From: CAYNFP01 sp964396655
GTDB taxonomy: Bacteria > Bacillota_I > Bacilli_A > RF39 > UBA660
Direction of reading: 5' to 3'
DNA: 55,145 nucleotides
Assembly (NCBI GenBank): GCA_964396655.1
Contig: CAYNFP010000008.1
Location: forward strand, 1-55,145
The translations under genes were made by a program, and so were the position numbers. The notes beneath the pieces were generated by a model, which was not told the DNA's origin, searched no databases, and saw nothing but the letters and a program-made list of their open reading frames with translations. Of the stretch, positions 18,657-28,541 are shown in pieces. Numbering within the stretch: position 1 is the stretch's first letter; each line of letters starts with the position of its first letter.

Positions 18657-18720
18657 AAAGTTTTTTTGATGTATCAAAAAAACTTTTATATTTCAATCTT
18701 TTTTTTGATACATCAAAAAA
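18657..18720. repeat. Two T-tract/A-tract palindromes upstream of the AAA_14 gene
   Basis: The first palindrome (18657-18686) has perfect 14-bp arms around GT. The second (about 18701-18720) has the arms TTTTTTTGAT and ATCAAAAAAA around AC, and is the first in opposite orientation. They lie between rpoC's terminator and the ATPase start. They could be operators, extra terminators or ends of a mobile cassette. Confidence 0.7.
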
Positions 18721-18748
18721 ACTTCAAAGTTAATTGAAGTTTTATTTA
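18715..18748 (-). terminator. rpoC terminator, right copy of the 34-bp direct repeat
   Basis: Starts at the base after the rpoC stop codon. Hairpin AACTTCAA/TTGAAGTT with a six-base loop and seven T on the minus strand. Identical to 17379-17412. Confidence 0.85.
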
Positions 18749-21700
18749 TTATTTTTCCATTAAGAAAGTTTCTTCTAATGCTTCAGAAGCATCTTCACTT
18801 ATTAATTGTCTTTCTAATTCTAATTCAATATTAGAATATTCTCTAGCACCTGTTCCAGCAGGAATTAATTTACCTAAAATTACATTCTCTTTTAATCCTC
18901 TTAAATGATCAACTTTACCTCTAATTGAAGCATCAGTTAATATTCTAGTGGTTTCCTGGAATGACGCTGCTGACAAGAATGAATCTGTTTCTAAAGATGC
19001 TTTAGTAATACCTAATAGAACTGGTTTACCAGTTGCTGGTACTCCACCTTCTAATACTATAGGTTTATTTACCTCTGTAAATTGTTTTAATGATATTGAT
19101 GTCCCCTCTATAAGAGTAGTATCTCCAGAATTAACAATTTTCATCTTAGGAATCATTCTTTTTGCAACAACCTCTACGTGTTTATCAGACATATCAACAC
19201 CTTGAGATTTATATACTTTCTGAATTTCTTTTAATATATATTCTTGAACTGTTATAGGATCTGTTACTGATAATAATTCTTTTGGAGCAATTGCGCCTTC
19301 AGATAAAGGTTGCCCTGCTTCAACTTGCTCTTTTAATTCAACAGCAAGTTTTGAATTATACATTGTAACATGCTCACGTACTTCAACATCGTTTGTAATA
19401 TATATTTTATATTTACCTTTGTCAGATTCACTGATTTTAGTAACTTTACCACTTATTTCTGCAATTGTAGCTTTAACTTTTGGAGTTCTAGCTTCAAATA
19501 TTTCTTCAACACGTGGTAAACCTTGAGTAATATCTCCTGCACCAGCAACACCACCTGTATGGAATGTTCTCATTGTTAACTGAGTTCCTGGTTCACCAAT
19601 ACTTTGAGCAGCCATAATACCTACAGCTTCACCTATTTCAACTACTTCACCAGTAGCTAAATTGTTTCCATAACATTTACGACATACTCCGTTTTCTGTC
19701 TTACATGTTAATACACTTCTAATTTCTACTGTTTTAATTCCAGCAGCAACTATTTTATCAGCTATAGCTTCAGTAATTAACTGATTTTTTCCTATTATTT
19801 CTTCTTTAGTTTCAGGATTTATAACTTTCTTATTAGTAAATCTTCCTAATATTCTTTCTCCTAAACTTTCAAGAACTGCTCCACTCTTTTCATCAACGAA
19901 TGCACTTACTTCAACACCTTGAATAGTGCCACAGTCATCTTCTTTTACTAATACATCTTGAACTACATCAACTAATCTACGAGTTAAGTAACCAGCATCT
20001 GCTGTTCTTAAAGCTGTATCTGCAGTTCCTTTTCTAGAACCATGGGTACTTACGAAAAATTCTTGTACATTTAAGCCATCTTTAAATGAGGCTAAAATAG
20101 GAATTTCATCAATTTCACCATTTGGTTTAGCCATATTACCACGCATACCTGATAACTGAACTAATTGAGCTTTACTTCCTCTAGCTTTTGAATTGAATAT
20201 TAATGAAAGTGGATTATTCAAATCTTTCATAGCATTTTCAGCTAAATCATTTTGAACAACTTCTCTTGCATTAAACCATAAATCAATAACTTTATCGTGT
20301 CTTTCTCTATCTGTTATTAATCCACGTTTAAATTGTTTATTTATTTGTTCAATTGTTTTATAAGTTTCAGCAATAATTTGTTCTTTCTTATCGCTTCCTT
20401 TAATATCACTTAATGATATTGTAATACCTGCTAAAGTTGAATGTTTAAAGCCTAAATTCTTTAATTTATCCAACATAATTGATGTTTCAGTAGTTTTATA
20501 TCTTTTGAATATTTGTGCAATTATACGCTCTAAATCACCTTTTTGGAAAGCATTTACTAAAGGCATATTTGCAACTGCTTCTACTAAATTAACACCTTTT
20601 TCTATAAAGAATCTGTCTGGTGTCATATTTTCAATATTTTGTTTAGTAGCTTCATTTATGTATGGATAAGTTTCTGGTAATATTTCATTAAATATTATTT
20701 TACCAGGAGTAGTTACTAAATATTTCTCTCTTTGTTCATCAGTAAAAATCTTATATTTAAAACTTCTAGTTAAAACACATACTCTTGTATGTAGAGTTAT
20801 ATCTTTTCTTTCATAAGCCATTAAAACTTCATTTGAGTTTTTATAAGCTTTTCCTTCATTTGGCAATCCTTTTTCTTCCATTGTTAAGTAATAGTTACCT
20901 AAAACCATATCTTGTGATGGAGTAACAATAGGTTTACCATCTTTAGGACTTAAAATATTATTTGCACCTAACATTAATATTCTGGCTTCTGATTGAGCTG
21001 CTTCACTTAAAGGTACATGTACAGCCATCTGATCACCATCAAAGTCTGCATTAAATGCATTACATACTAATGGATGAAGTCTTAAAGCTTTACCACCAAC
21101 TAATTTTGGTTCAAATGCTTGAATACCTAATCTATGTAGTGTAGGAGCACGGTTTAATAATACTGGATGTTCTTTAATAACATCTTCTACTATATCCCAT
21201 AATCTATCATCTTGCGCATCTATTAATTTTTTAGCACCTTTTATATTATGAGCTAAATCTCTTTGAACTATTTCATATATAACATGTGGTTTAAATAACT
21301 CTAAAGCCATTTCTTTTGGAATACCACATTCATGCATTTTTAAAGTAGGTCCTACTACGATAACGCTACGACCAGAATAGTCAACACGTTTTCCTAATAA
21401 ATTCTGTCTAAATCTACCTTGTTTACCTTTTAACATTGAAGATAAACTCTTTAATGCTCTATTTCCTACACCTTGAACACTTTTTCCACGTCTACCATTA
21501 TCAATTAAAGCATCTACTGCTTCTTGAAGCATACGTTTTTCATTTTGAACAATAATTGTAGGAGCTCCTAAATCCAATAATTTTTTAAGACGATTATTCC
21601 TATTGATAATTCTTCTATATAAATCATTTAAATCACTAGTTGCAAATCTTCCACCAGGTAATTGAATCATTGGTCTTATTTCTGGTGGTATAACTGGTAA

Positions 21701-22387
21701 TACATCAAGTATCATCCATTCAGGTCTATTTCCACTTTCTAAAAATGCTGTTAAACAGTCTAATCTTTTAACTAAACTTATTTTTTTCTGACCTTGAACA
21801 CGTTCTAATTCTTTCTTAATATTAGCAATTTCTTTTTCTAAATCAACTTCTTTTAATAAAGTTTTAATAGCTTCAGCACCCATGCCTACTATAAATCCAT
21901 TACCATATTTTTCATAATTAGCTCTGTATTCTTTATCAGATAATGTTTGTTTCTTTTCAAGTGGTGTAATACCTGGATCTAAAACTACATAACTTACAAA
22001 GTAAATTACTTCTTCTAAATCTCTTGGAGACATACCTAATACAAGTCCAATTTTAGGTGGTACACCTTTTGTAAACCATATATGTGCGACAGGAGAAGCA
22101 AGTTCTATATGTCCCATTCTTTCTCTTCTTACTTTAGAACGAGTAACTTCTACTCCGCATCTATCACATATTACATTTTTATATCTTAGTCTTCTATACT
22201 TCTTACAAGAACATTCATAATCCTTAGTAGGTCCGAATATCTTTTCACAAAATAATCCATCTCTTTCAGGTTTAAGTGTTCTATAATTTATAGTTTCTGG
22301 TTTTTTAACTTCTCCGTATGACCAGCTACGAATTTTTTCTGGGGAAGCAATTCCTATTCTAATTCCTTCAAAATTATTTACTTCCAT
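18749..22387 (-). CDS. rpoC: DNA-directed RNA polymerase subunit beta'
   Basis: 1212 residues, the usual length in Bacilli. The N-terminal zinc site uses C59, C61, C74 and C77. The catalytic aspartates are in NADFDGDQMAVH. The trigger-loop region (GEPGTQLTMRTFHTGG) and the second zinc cluster (CRKCYGNNLATGE) are intact. It assembles with RpoB, RpoA and RpoZ into the core polymerase. The start ATG overlaps the last base of rpoB and has GGGGAG upstream, so the two subunits are coupled. A hairpin terminator directly after the stop ends this transcription unit. Confidence 0.98.
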   Translation of the reverse strand: MEVNNFEGIRIGIASPEKIRSWSYGEVKKPETINYRTLKPERDGLFCEKIFGPTKDYECSCKKYRRLRYKNVICDRCGVEVTRSKVRRERMGHIELASPVAHIWFTKGVPPKIGLVLGMSPRDLEEVIYFVSYVVLDPGITPLEKKQTLSDKEYRANYEKYGNGFIVGMGAEAIKTLLKEVDLEKEIANIKKELERVQGQKKISLVKRLDCLTAFLESGNRPEWMILDVLPVIPPEIRPMIQLPGGRFATSDLNDLYRRIINRNNRLKKLLDLGAPTIIVQNEKRMLQEAVDALIDNGRRGKSVQGVGNRALKSLSSMLKGKQGRFRQNLLGKRVDYSGRSVIVVGPTLKMHECGIPKEMALELFKPHVIYEIVQRDLAHNIKGAKKLIDAQDDRLWDIVEDVIKEHPVLLNRAPTLHRLGIQAFEPKLVGGKALRLHPLVCNAFNADFDGDQMAVHVPLSEAAQSEARILMLGANNILSPKDGKPIVTPSQDMVLGNYYLTMEEKGLPNEGKAYKNSNEVLMAYERKDITLHTRVCVLTRSFKYKIFTDEQREKYLVTTPGKIIFNEILPETYPYINEATKQNIENMTPDRFFIEKGVNLVEAVANMPLVNAFQKGDLERIIAQIFKRYKTTETSIMLDKLKNLGFKHSTLAGITISLSDIKGSDKKEQIIAETYKTIEQINKQFKRGLITDRERHDKVIDLWFNAREVVQNDLAENAMKDLNNPLSLIFNSKARGSKAQLVQLSGMRGNMAKPNGEIDEIPILASFKDGLNVQEFFVSTHGSRKGTADTALRTADAGYLTRRLVDVVQDVLVKEDDCGTIQGVEVSAFVDEKSGAVLESLGERILGRFTNKKVINPETKEEIIGKNQLITEAIADKIVAAGIKTVEIRSVLTCKTENGVCRKCYGNNLATGEVVEIGEAVGIMAAQSIGEPGTQLTMRTFHTGGVAGAGDITQGLPRVEEIFEARTPKVKATIAEISGKVTKISESDKGKYKIYITNDVEVREHVTMYNSKLAVELKEQVEAGQPLSEGAIAPKELLSVTDPITVQEYILKEIQKVYKSQGVDMSDKHVEVVAKRMIPKMKIVNSGDTTLIEGTSISLKQFTEVNKPIVLEGGVPATGKPVLLGITKASLETDSFLSAASFQETTRILTDASIRGKVDHLRGLKENVILGKLIPAGTGAREYSNIELELERQLISEDASEALEETFLMEK

Positions 22388-25300
22388 TATTCTTCACTCC
22401 CCTCTTCAAAATTATCTGTTATGACATTTGATTTAGAAAATTCTTCAAATTCTTCTTCTACTTCCTCTTCGTCTTCTTCAGAGTTATAATTTTCTTCAAA
22501 TTCATCTCCAGGTTCAACTATTGGTTCTTCTTCTTTTGAAATATCAATTTCATCAATAGTTATTGGAGCATCTAATTTTTCTTCTTCTTCTTCTAACTTT
22601 TTAAGTTCTTTAACTTCACCGTTTTTTGTAATAATTGAAATATCCAATCCTAATGCTTGGAATTCTTTAATTAATACTCTAAATGATTCTGGAACTCCGG
22701 CTTGATCAACTGGTTGACCTTTTACTAAAGCTTCAAATACTTTAACTCTTCCGATAACATCGTCAGATTTAATAGTTAAAACTTCTTGTAAAACGTGTGC
22801 AGCACCATAAGCATATAATGCCCAAACTTCCATTTCACCAAATCTTTGACCACCAAATTGAGCTTTACCACCAAGAGGTTGTTGAGTAACTAATGAATAA
22901 GGTCCAGTTGCACGAGCATGTAACTTGTCGTCAACCATATGTATAAGTCTTATCATATACATAACACCAACTGATACTCTCTTATCAAATTTTTCACCAG
23001 TTCTGCCATCATATAAATCAGTTTTATAATCGGGATCCAAACCAGCCTCTTTTGTCATCTCTTCTATATCTTCAATACTTGCACTATCAAATACTGGAGT
23101 TGCTATATGACAATTCAATTTCTTAGCAGCCATTCCTAAATGTAACTCTAAAATTTGTCCTAAATTCATACGAGAAGGAACACCTAATGGATTTAACATA
23201 ATATCCACTGGAGTACCATCTGGTAAGTATGGCATATCTTCTTCAGGTAATACAAGTGACACAACACCTTTATTTCCATGACGTCCAGCCATCTTATCTC
23301 CAACTTGCATTTTTCTCTTTTTAACTATATATACTCTAACTATTTTTGAAACACCTGCTGGAAGTTCATCCAAGTTTTCTTTAGTAAATACTTGAACATC
23401 ATGAACTATTCCTGCACTTCCGTGAGGTACTCTTAATGAAGTATCTCTAACTTCACGAGTCTTTTCTCCAAATATAGCATGTAATAATTTCTCTTCACTT
23501 GATAATTCTTGAACACCCTTAGGAGTTACTTTACCAACTAAGATATCATTTTCTTTAACTTCTGTACCTATTCTAATGATACCATCTTCTCCTAAATTCT
23601 TACGAGCTTCTTCACTTACGTTTGGAATATCTCTAGTAAATTCTTCAGGTCCGAGTTTAGTATCTCTACATTCTACTTCTTTCATTTCAATATGAATAGA
23701 AGTAAATACATCGTCTTTTACTATTCTTTCATTTAATATAACGGCATCTTCATAGTTATATCCATTAAATGTCATGAATGCTACTAAAACGTTACGTCCT
23801 AAAGCTAATTCACCTTTATCTGTTGAAGGTCCATCAGCAATAACCATACCCTTAGTAACAGCATCACCTTTTTTAACAATGGGATGTTGATTATAACAAG
23901 TTTCAGCATTACTTCTTTGATAACATATCATTTCATAAACATGTTTATCTTTACCATTTATATTTTTAACTATTACTTTCTTTGCGTCAACATAATCAAC
24001 TACACCATCTTCTTCAGCAACAACTACTGCTCCTGAATCATGTGCTGCCATATATTCAACACCAGTTCCAATTATTGGAGCTTCTGGTTTTAATAATGGT
24101 ACAGCTTGACGTTGCATGTTTGCTCCCATAAGTGTTCTGTTAGCGTCATCATGTTCCATAAATGGAATCATACTTGTTGTTACAGAAACTATCTGTGCTG
24201 GAGAAACATCTATAAAATTAACTTTATCTTTTGATACAAGTAAATTGTCCCCACAATACCTAGCAGGAACTGTTTCTTCTAATATTTTTCCTTTATTATC
24301 ACAACTAATTGTTGCTTGTGAAATATAATAATCTTCTTCTTCATCAGCAGTCATGTATATCATTTCTTTTGTAACAGTACCATTAACCACTTTTCTATAT
24401 GGAGTCATAATAAATCCATATTCATTTACTTTTGCATAACTTGATAATGATGTAATAAGTCCAATATTTTGACCTTCTGGTGTTTCAATAGGACATATTC
24501 TTCCATAATGTGAAGGGTTTACGTCACGAACTTCCATACCAGCTCTATCTCTAGATAATCCTCCAGGTCCTAAAGCACTTAATCTTCTCTTATCATTTAA
24601 TTCTGCAACTGGATTTATTTGATCCATGAACTTAGATAATTTACTACTTCCAAAGAATTCCTTTAAAGCAGCAGCTACTGGACGAATGTTTATTAAACTC
24701 TTGGGAGTTACAACATCAATTTCTTGAGTTGACATTCTTTCTCTAATAACTCTTTCCATTCTTTCAATACCAACTTTAAATTGATTTTGAATTAATTCAC
24801 CACTTTGTTTAACTCTTCTGTTACCTAAATGATCAATTTCATCTAAGCTTCCTACTCCATATTGTAAATTTAAATAATATGAAACAGAAGCATAAATATC
24901 AGAAATTGTTAATCTCTTAACATCAATACTTTGATCATTTCCAATAACTTTTAATACTTTGTTACTTCCATCATTAGCATATACTAAAACTTCTTGAATT
25001 TTATCATAAATATCTAATTCTTCATTTATCTTAGCAGTTTTTACACCATATCCATTTGCAAATAATGGTCTAATGCTTTCCAATATTTCTTTAGTAATAA
25101 TTGTACCTTTTTTAACTACAACTTCTTTACCATCTTTAATATCTTGAGCAATTTTATTATTTAATAATCTGTCTAGTACATTTAGTTTCTTATTAAATTT
25201 ATATCTTCCAACTTTAGCTAAATCATATCTGAATCTATCAAAAAATCTTGTAACTAGTTGATTCTTAGAACTATCTAATGTTGCAGGTTCACCTGGTCTT

Positions 25301-26019
25301 AATTTTTCATAGATTTCTATTAATGCTTCATCAGTATTAGTTGTACTATCTTTTTCAATAGTATTCTTTAAAATATCATCTTCACCAAATAAATTTAAAA
25401 TATCTTCATCACTTGATAATCCCAAAGCTCTAAGTAATGTTGTTATTGTTACTTTTCTAGTTCTGTCTATTCTAACATGAAAAATACTACGAGCATCTAA
25501 CTCATATTCTAACCATGTTCCTTTATTAGGGATTACTTCACTCTTAATTAGGTTTCTACCATTTTTATCAATTTCATTTTTGAAATAAATACTAGGAGAA
25601 CGAACTAATTGCGAATTAATTACTCTCTCTACTCCATTAATTATAAATGATCCAGTAGGTGTCATTAAAGGCATGTCGCCTAAATACACCTCTTGTTCTT
25701 TAACTTCTCCTGTCTCATTAATAAATAACCTTGCTTTAACTTTTAGAGGAGCTGAATAACTAACTCTTCTTTCTTTGCTTTCACGCACTGAATATTTAGG
25801 CTCACTAAAATAATAATCACCAAATTCTAGTGATAATGAACCTGAAAAACTTTCAACGGGGAAAACATCTTCAAATACCTCTTTTATTCCTTCTTTTAAG
25901 AACGCTTCAAAAGAACTCTTTTGAATTTCTAGTAAATTGCTTAGTTCTAATGTATTGCGTGTTTTTGAGAAATTTCTTCTTTCTCTATGGTCACCAAATT
26001 TTTCTGTTTTGTATGCCAC
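22387..26019 (-). CDS. rpoB: DNA-directed RNA polymerase subunit beta
   Basis: 1210 residues, GTG start at 26019 with GGGGTG upstream. It shows the rifampicin-pocket and fork-loop blocks (FFGSSKLSKFMDQINPVAELNDKRR, here quoted in part, and GLSRDRAGMEVRD), then HYGRICPIETPEGQNIG. Near the C-terminus are GGKAQFGGQRFGEMEVWALYAYGA-type residues that contact beta'. An acidic tail of about 60 residues (rich in E and D) follows the last conserved block and is longer than in many relatives. It is separated from the rsmC gene by about 95 AT-rich bases. Confidence 0.98.
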   Translation of the reverse strand: MAYKTEKFGDHRERRNFSKTRNTLELSNLLEIQKSSFEAFLKEGIKEVFEDVFPVESFSGSLSLEFGDYYFSEPKYSVRESKERRVSYSAPLKVKARLFINETGEVKEQEVYLGDMPLMTPTGSFIINGVERVINSQLVRSPSIYFKNEIDKNGRNLIKSEVIPNKGTWLEYELDARSIFHVRIDRTRKVTITTLLRALGLSSDEDILNLFGEDDILKNTIEKDSTTNTDEALIEIYEKLRPGEPATLDSSKNQLVTRFFDRFRYDLAKVGRYKFNKKLNVLDRLLNNKIAQDIKDGKEVVVKKGTIITKEILESIRPLFANGYGVKTAKINEELDIYDKIQEVLVYANDGSNKVLKVIGNDQSIDVKRLTISDIYASVSYYLNLQYGVGSLDEIDHLGNRRVKQSGELIQNQFKVGIERMERVIRERMSTQEIDVVTPKSLINIRPVAAALKEFFGSSKLSKFMDQINPVAELNDKRRLSALGPGGLSRDRAGMEVRDVNPSHYGRICPIETPEGQNIGLITSLSSYAKVNEYGFIMTPYRKVVNGTVTKEMIYMTADEEEDYYISQATISCDNKGKILEETVPARYCGDNLLVSKDKVNFIDVSPAQIVSVTTSMIPFMEHDDANRTLMGANMQRQAVPLLKPEAPIIGTGVEYMAAHDSGAVVVAEEDGVVDYVDAKKVIVKNINGKDKHVYEMICYQRSNAETCYNQHPIVKKGDAVTKGMVIADGPSTDKGELALGRNVLVAFMTFNGYNYEDAVILNERIVKDDVFTSIHIEMKEVECRDTKLGPEEFTRDIPNVSEEARKNLGEDGIIRIGTEVKENDILVGKVTPKGVQELSSEEKLLHAIFGEKTREVRDTSLRVPHGSAGIVHDVQVFTKENLDELPAGVSKIVRVYIVKKRKMQVGDKMAGRHGNKGVVSLVLPEEDMPYLPDGTPVDIMLNPLGVPSRMNLGQILELHLGMAAKKLNCHIATPVFDSASIEDIEEMTKEAGLDPDYKTDLYDGRTGEKFDKRVSVGVMYMIRLIHMVDDKLHARATGPYSLVTQQPLGGKAQFGGQRFGEMEVWALYAYGAAHVLQEVLTIKSDDVIGRVKVFEALVKGQPVDQAGVPESFRVLIKEFQALGLDISIITKNGEVKELKKLEEEEEKLDAPITIDEIDISKEEEPIVEPGDEFEENYNSEEDEEEVEEEFEEFSKSNVITDNFEEGSEE

Positions 26020-26114
26020 TATTTCACCCCAATTCCAATTATTTTTAAAAGACTACAATAATTTGAAAATCAATATATCGCAATTTATAATTTTAACAAA
26101 CAATTGTAAACAAG

Positions 26115-26705
26115 TCAACGATTTTTAGCACAAAATATTAAATAGCCTTTATTTTTTTCTTTTATTTCTATTTTATAATCATTTTCTAATATTTTTTTAA
26201 TAGTTAAAGCTCCCTGATCTTTACGAATTACAAACCATAATTCTCCATCTTTTAATAAATATTTCTTTGCATTTATTAAAATTTCCAAAAGCTTTTCCTT
26301 GCCCACTCTTATAGGTGGATTAGTAATAATTATATTATATTTTTTTGTAATGTTACTATAAGCATCTGAATAAAATGCATAAGCATTACATTTATATTTT
26401 TTTATATTCATTTTTGTTAAATGAATACTTCTTTTATTTATATCCACTAAGTCAACCTGACTTCCAGTTATTATAGATATAGTTATGCCTATAACTCCAT
26501 AACCACTTCCTAAATCTAATATTTTAAATTTTTCGTTATGGAAATTCAAATACGTTTTAATTAATAAATCACTACCAAAATCAACTTTATTTTTTGAAAA
26601 CACTCCTAAATCAGAATAAAAAACAAAAGAATTATCAAGTATCTTATACTCAATTTCTTTTATTTCGCTTTTTAAGTTTTCATTATTTGTAAAGTAATGA
26701 TCCAC
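26115..26705 (-). CDS. rsmC: RsmC/YbxB-like class I methyltransferase
   Basis: 196 residues, the SAM-dependent small-domain methyltransferase that in Bacilli is encoded between rplL and rpoB (YbxB). The glycine-rich SAM loop is LDLGSGYGVIGI and the catalytic motif is ITNPPIRVG, the NPP-type signature of amino-group N-methyltransferases. It is presumed to methylate a guanine of 16S rRNA. The start is GTG at 26705 with AAGGGG upstream. The conserved position in the rpo operon is strong support. A terminator hairpin lies between rplL and this gene. Confidence 0.88.
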   Translation of the reverse strand: MDHYFTNNENLKSEIKEIEYKILDNSFVFYSDLGVFSKNKVDFGSDLLIKTYLNFHNEKFKILDLGSGYGVIGITISIITGSQVDLVDINKRSIHLTKMNIKKYKCNAYAFYSDAYSNITKKYNIIITNPPIRVGKEKLLEILINAKKYLLKDGELWFVIRKDQGALTIKKILENDYKIEIKEKNKGYLIFCAKNR

Positions 26706-26744
26706 TATTTATTATTCCCCTTTTCTTTTTAACTAATATAAACG

Positions 26745-26769
26745 CAAAAAAGCCTTTTTACCAAAGGCT
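26745..26769 (-). terminator. Terminator after rplL
   Basis: Seven-bp stem AGCCTTT/AAAGGCT (26763-26769 with 26751-26757), five-base loop, then a run of T on the minus strand. Probably a partial terminator that lowers rpoBC transcription relative to rplJL. Confidence 0.8.
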
Positions 26770-26778
26770 TATTTATAT

Positions 26779-27147
26779 TTATGCTAATTCTACTGTAGCG
26801 CCAACTTCTTCAAGTTTAGCTTTTAAAGCATTTGCTTCTTCTACAGGCATATTTTCTTTAACGTTTCCGCCAGCATCAGCTAAATCTTTAGCTTCTTTTA
26901 ATCCTAGACCAGTAACTTCTCTAATTACTTTAATAACTTGTAATTTTTGAAGACCTGCTACTTTTAAAACTACTGTTTTAGTTGAGCTTCCTTCTTCAGC
27001 AGCTTCTGCTACTGGAGCAGCTGCAACTGCTACTGAACTTGGATCTACACCAAATTCTTCTTTCATCATATCAACTAATTCTTTTACTTCAAGAATTGTT
27101 TTTTCTTTTAATGCTGCGATAATGTCTTTATTTTCTATTTTTGCCAT
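26779..27147 (-). CDS. rplL: 50S ribosomal protein L7/L12
   Basis: 122 residues. An N-terminal dimerisation helix is followed by an Ala-rich hinge (about 36-52) and the globular C-terminal domain with KTVVLKVAGLQKLQVIKVIREVTGLGLKEAK-like residues, quoted here only in part. It forms the stalk of the ribosome on L10 and recruits translation GTPases. Its start overlaps the rplJ stop by one base, with AGGAGG upstream. Confidence 0.97.
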   Translation of the reverse strand: MAKIENKDIIAALKEKTILEVKELVDMMKEEFGVDPSSVAVAAAPVAEAAEEGSSTKTVVLKVAGLQKLQVIKVIREVTGLGLKEAKDLADAGGNVKENMPVEEANALKAKLEEVGATVELA

Positions 27148-27650
27148 TATTCAATTCCTCCTTTTTCTAATTTTTCAGCATATAAGTTAAGACCTATACT
27201 TAAGTTTCTTAAATGTTCGATCAAACCACCAGCAAACATTGTAAGTAATCCTTCCATAGATGGAATATCTGCATATTGTTTAATTACATCTACACCAACA
27301 ACTTCAGAATCGATATATCCAGCTCTTATTTCTAATGCAGGACAATCTTTTATGAATTTACTTAAAATTTTGATTGGTTCAATAATGTCATTTGAGAATA
27401 AGTAAACATTTGGGCCTTCCATAAAGTTATCTAATTTAATATTCTTATCTTTTAAAGCTAAGTCCATTAAAGTATTTTTATAAACTTTAATATCAGCGCC
27501 AATTTCTCTTAAACTTCTTCTAAGCTTTGTTATGTTATCAACTGTAAGTCCACGATAATTTAAAAGCAATAATGTTTTATTTTTATCTAACTTATTTTTG
27601 ATTTCTTCAACAACAGCTTTCTTTTGCTCAAGAATTCTTTCGCTTGCCAT
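27147..27650 (-). CDS. rplJ: 50S ribosomal protein L10
   Basis: 167 residues. The N-terminal rRNA-binding domain has LLLNYRGLTVDNITKLRRSLRE and YKNTL, and the C-terminal helix (EHLRNLSIGLNLYAEKL) carries L7/L12 dimers. It is preceded by an L10 leader RNA through which the L10-L12 complex is expected to control translation of both genes. The ribosome site AGGAGG is three to four bases before the ATG. Confidence 0.97.
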   Translation of the reverse strand: MASERILEQKKAVVEEIKNKLDKNKTLLLLNYRGLTVDNITKLRRSLREIGADIKVYKNTLMDLALKDKNIKLDNFMEGPNVYLFSNDIIEPIKILSKFIKDCPALEIRAGYIDSEVVGVDVIKQYADIPSMEGLLTMFAGGLIEHLRNLSIGLNLYAEKLEKGGIE

Positions 27651-27766
27651 GTCTCCTCCTTTATATTAATAAAGAAAGCCTTCCATAGGAAAGCTTATAA
27701 ACGAAATTTATAAGTTCCTCGGTAGGATTTATTTTTACACCTACTGTCTATGGGACTTCTTCATCA
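27651..27766 (-). ncRNA. L10 leader (ribosomal protein autoregulatory RNA)
   Basis: The minus-strand RNA upstream of rplJ has the elements of the Rfam L10 leader: a GACAGTAGGTG segment paired with CCTACCGAGG, a hairpin of AAGCTTTCC/GGAAGGCTT type, and position right before rplJ. Binding of the L10-L12 complex would repress rplJL. Confidence 0.85.
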
Positions 27767-27772
27767 ATGTGT

Positions 27773-27801
27773 ATTATATAATACTTTTATTTTTTTGTAA
27801 A
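27773..27801 (-). promoter_or_regulatory. SigA promoter of rplJL
   Basis: TTTACA (27796-27801) and TATAAT (27773-27778) on the minus strand, spacer 17. It places the transcript start near 27766, at the 5' end of the L10 leader. Confidence 0.8.
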
Positions 27802-27808
27802 TACTTTT

Positions 27809-28504
27809 TTACAATTCAAATGATGTTACATCTAATTTTATGCCAGGACCCATAGTTGATGATATGCTAATGTTCTTAATAAATGTCCCTTTTACACCAT
27901 TTGGTTTATTTTTAGAAATTTCTTTAACTACTGCAATTAAGTTTTCTTTTAATGCTTGTTCACTAAATGAATGCTTACCAATAATTACATGAATATTTCC
28001 ATATGAATCATTCTTATATTGTGCTTGACCTTTTTTAATGTTTGCAATTGTTGCTTTAACATTTGTTGTAACAGTTCCTAATTTAGGATTTGGCATTAAA
28101 CCTTTAGGTCCTAATATCTTACCAATCTTTCCTAATATAGCCATCATATCTGGAGTTGCTACTATTACATCAAAATCGAACCAATTTTCTTTTTCGATTT
28201 TTTCAATCATATCAACGTCTCCAACATAATTTGCTCCAGCTTCTTTTGCATCAGCTGCTTGGCTTTTAGTAATTACTAAGATTTTTTGAGTTTTACCAGT
28301 TCCATTAGGTAATACTATAGAGTTTCTTATATTCATTTCTGTTTTTTTAGTATCAATATTTACTCTTATAGCAGCTTCAACTGTTTCATCAAATTTTCTT
28401 GGTTTTACACTTTTTAAGATTTTTATCGCTTCATCTAATGTATAACTTTTATTTTTGTCCACACTTTTAGAAGCTTCCACATATAATTTACCATGTTTTT
28501 TCAT
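27809..28504 (-). CDS. rplA: 50S ribosomal protein L1
   Basis: 231 residues. It has the L1 motifs KPRKFDETVEAAIRV, GPKGLMPNPKLGTVT and the C-terminal NKPNGVKGTFIKNISISSTMGPG block. It builds the L1 stalk, and in many bacteria also represses its own rplK-rplA mRNA. It follows rplK after 37 bases and has AAGGAGG before the ATG. The length matches the family. Confidence 0.97.
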   Translation of the reverse strand: MKKHGKLYVEASKSVDKNKSYTLDEAIKILKSVKPRKFDETVEAAIRVNIDTKKTEMNIRNSIVLPNGTGKTQKILVITKSQAADAKEAGANYVGDVDMIEKIEKENWFDFDVIVATPDMMAILGKIGKILGPKGLMPNPKLGTVTTNVKATIANIKKGQAQYKNDSYGNIHVIIGKHSFSEQALKENLIAVVKEISKNKPNGVKGTFIKNISISSTMGPGIKLDVTSFEL

Positions 28505-28541
28505 AATATCCTCCTTACTGTGGTTTTTGGATTATTCTATT

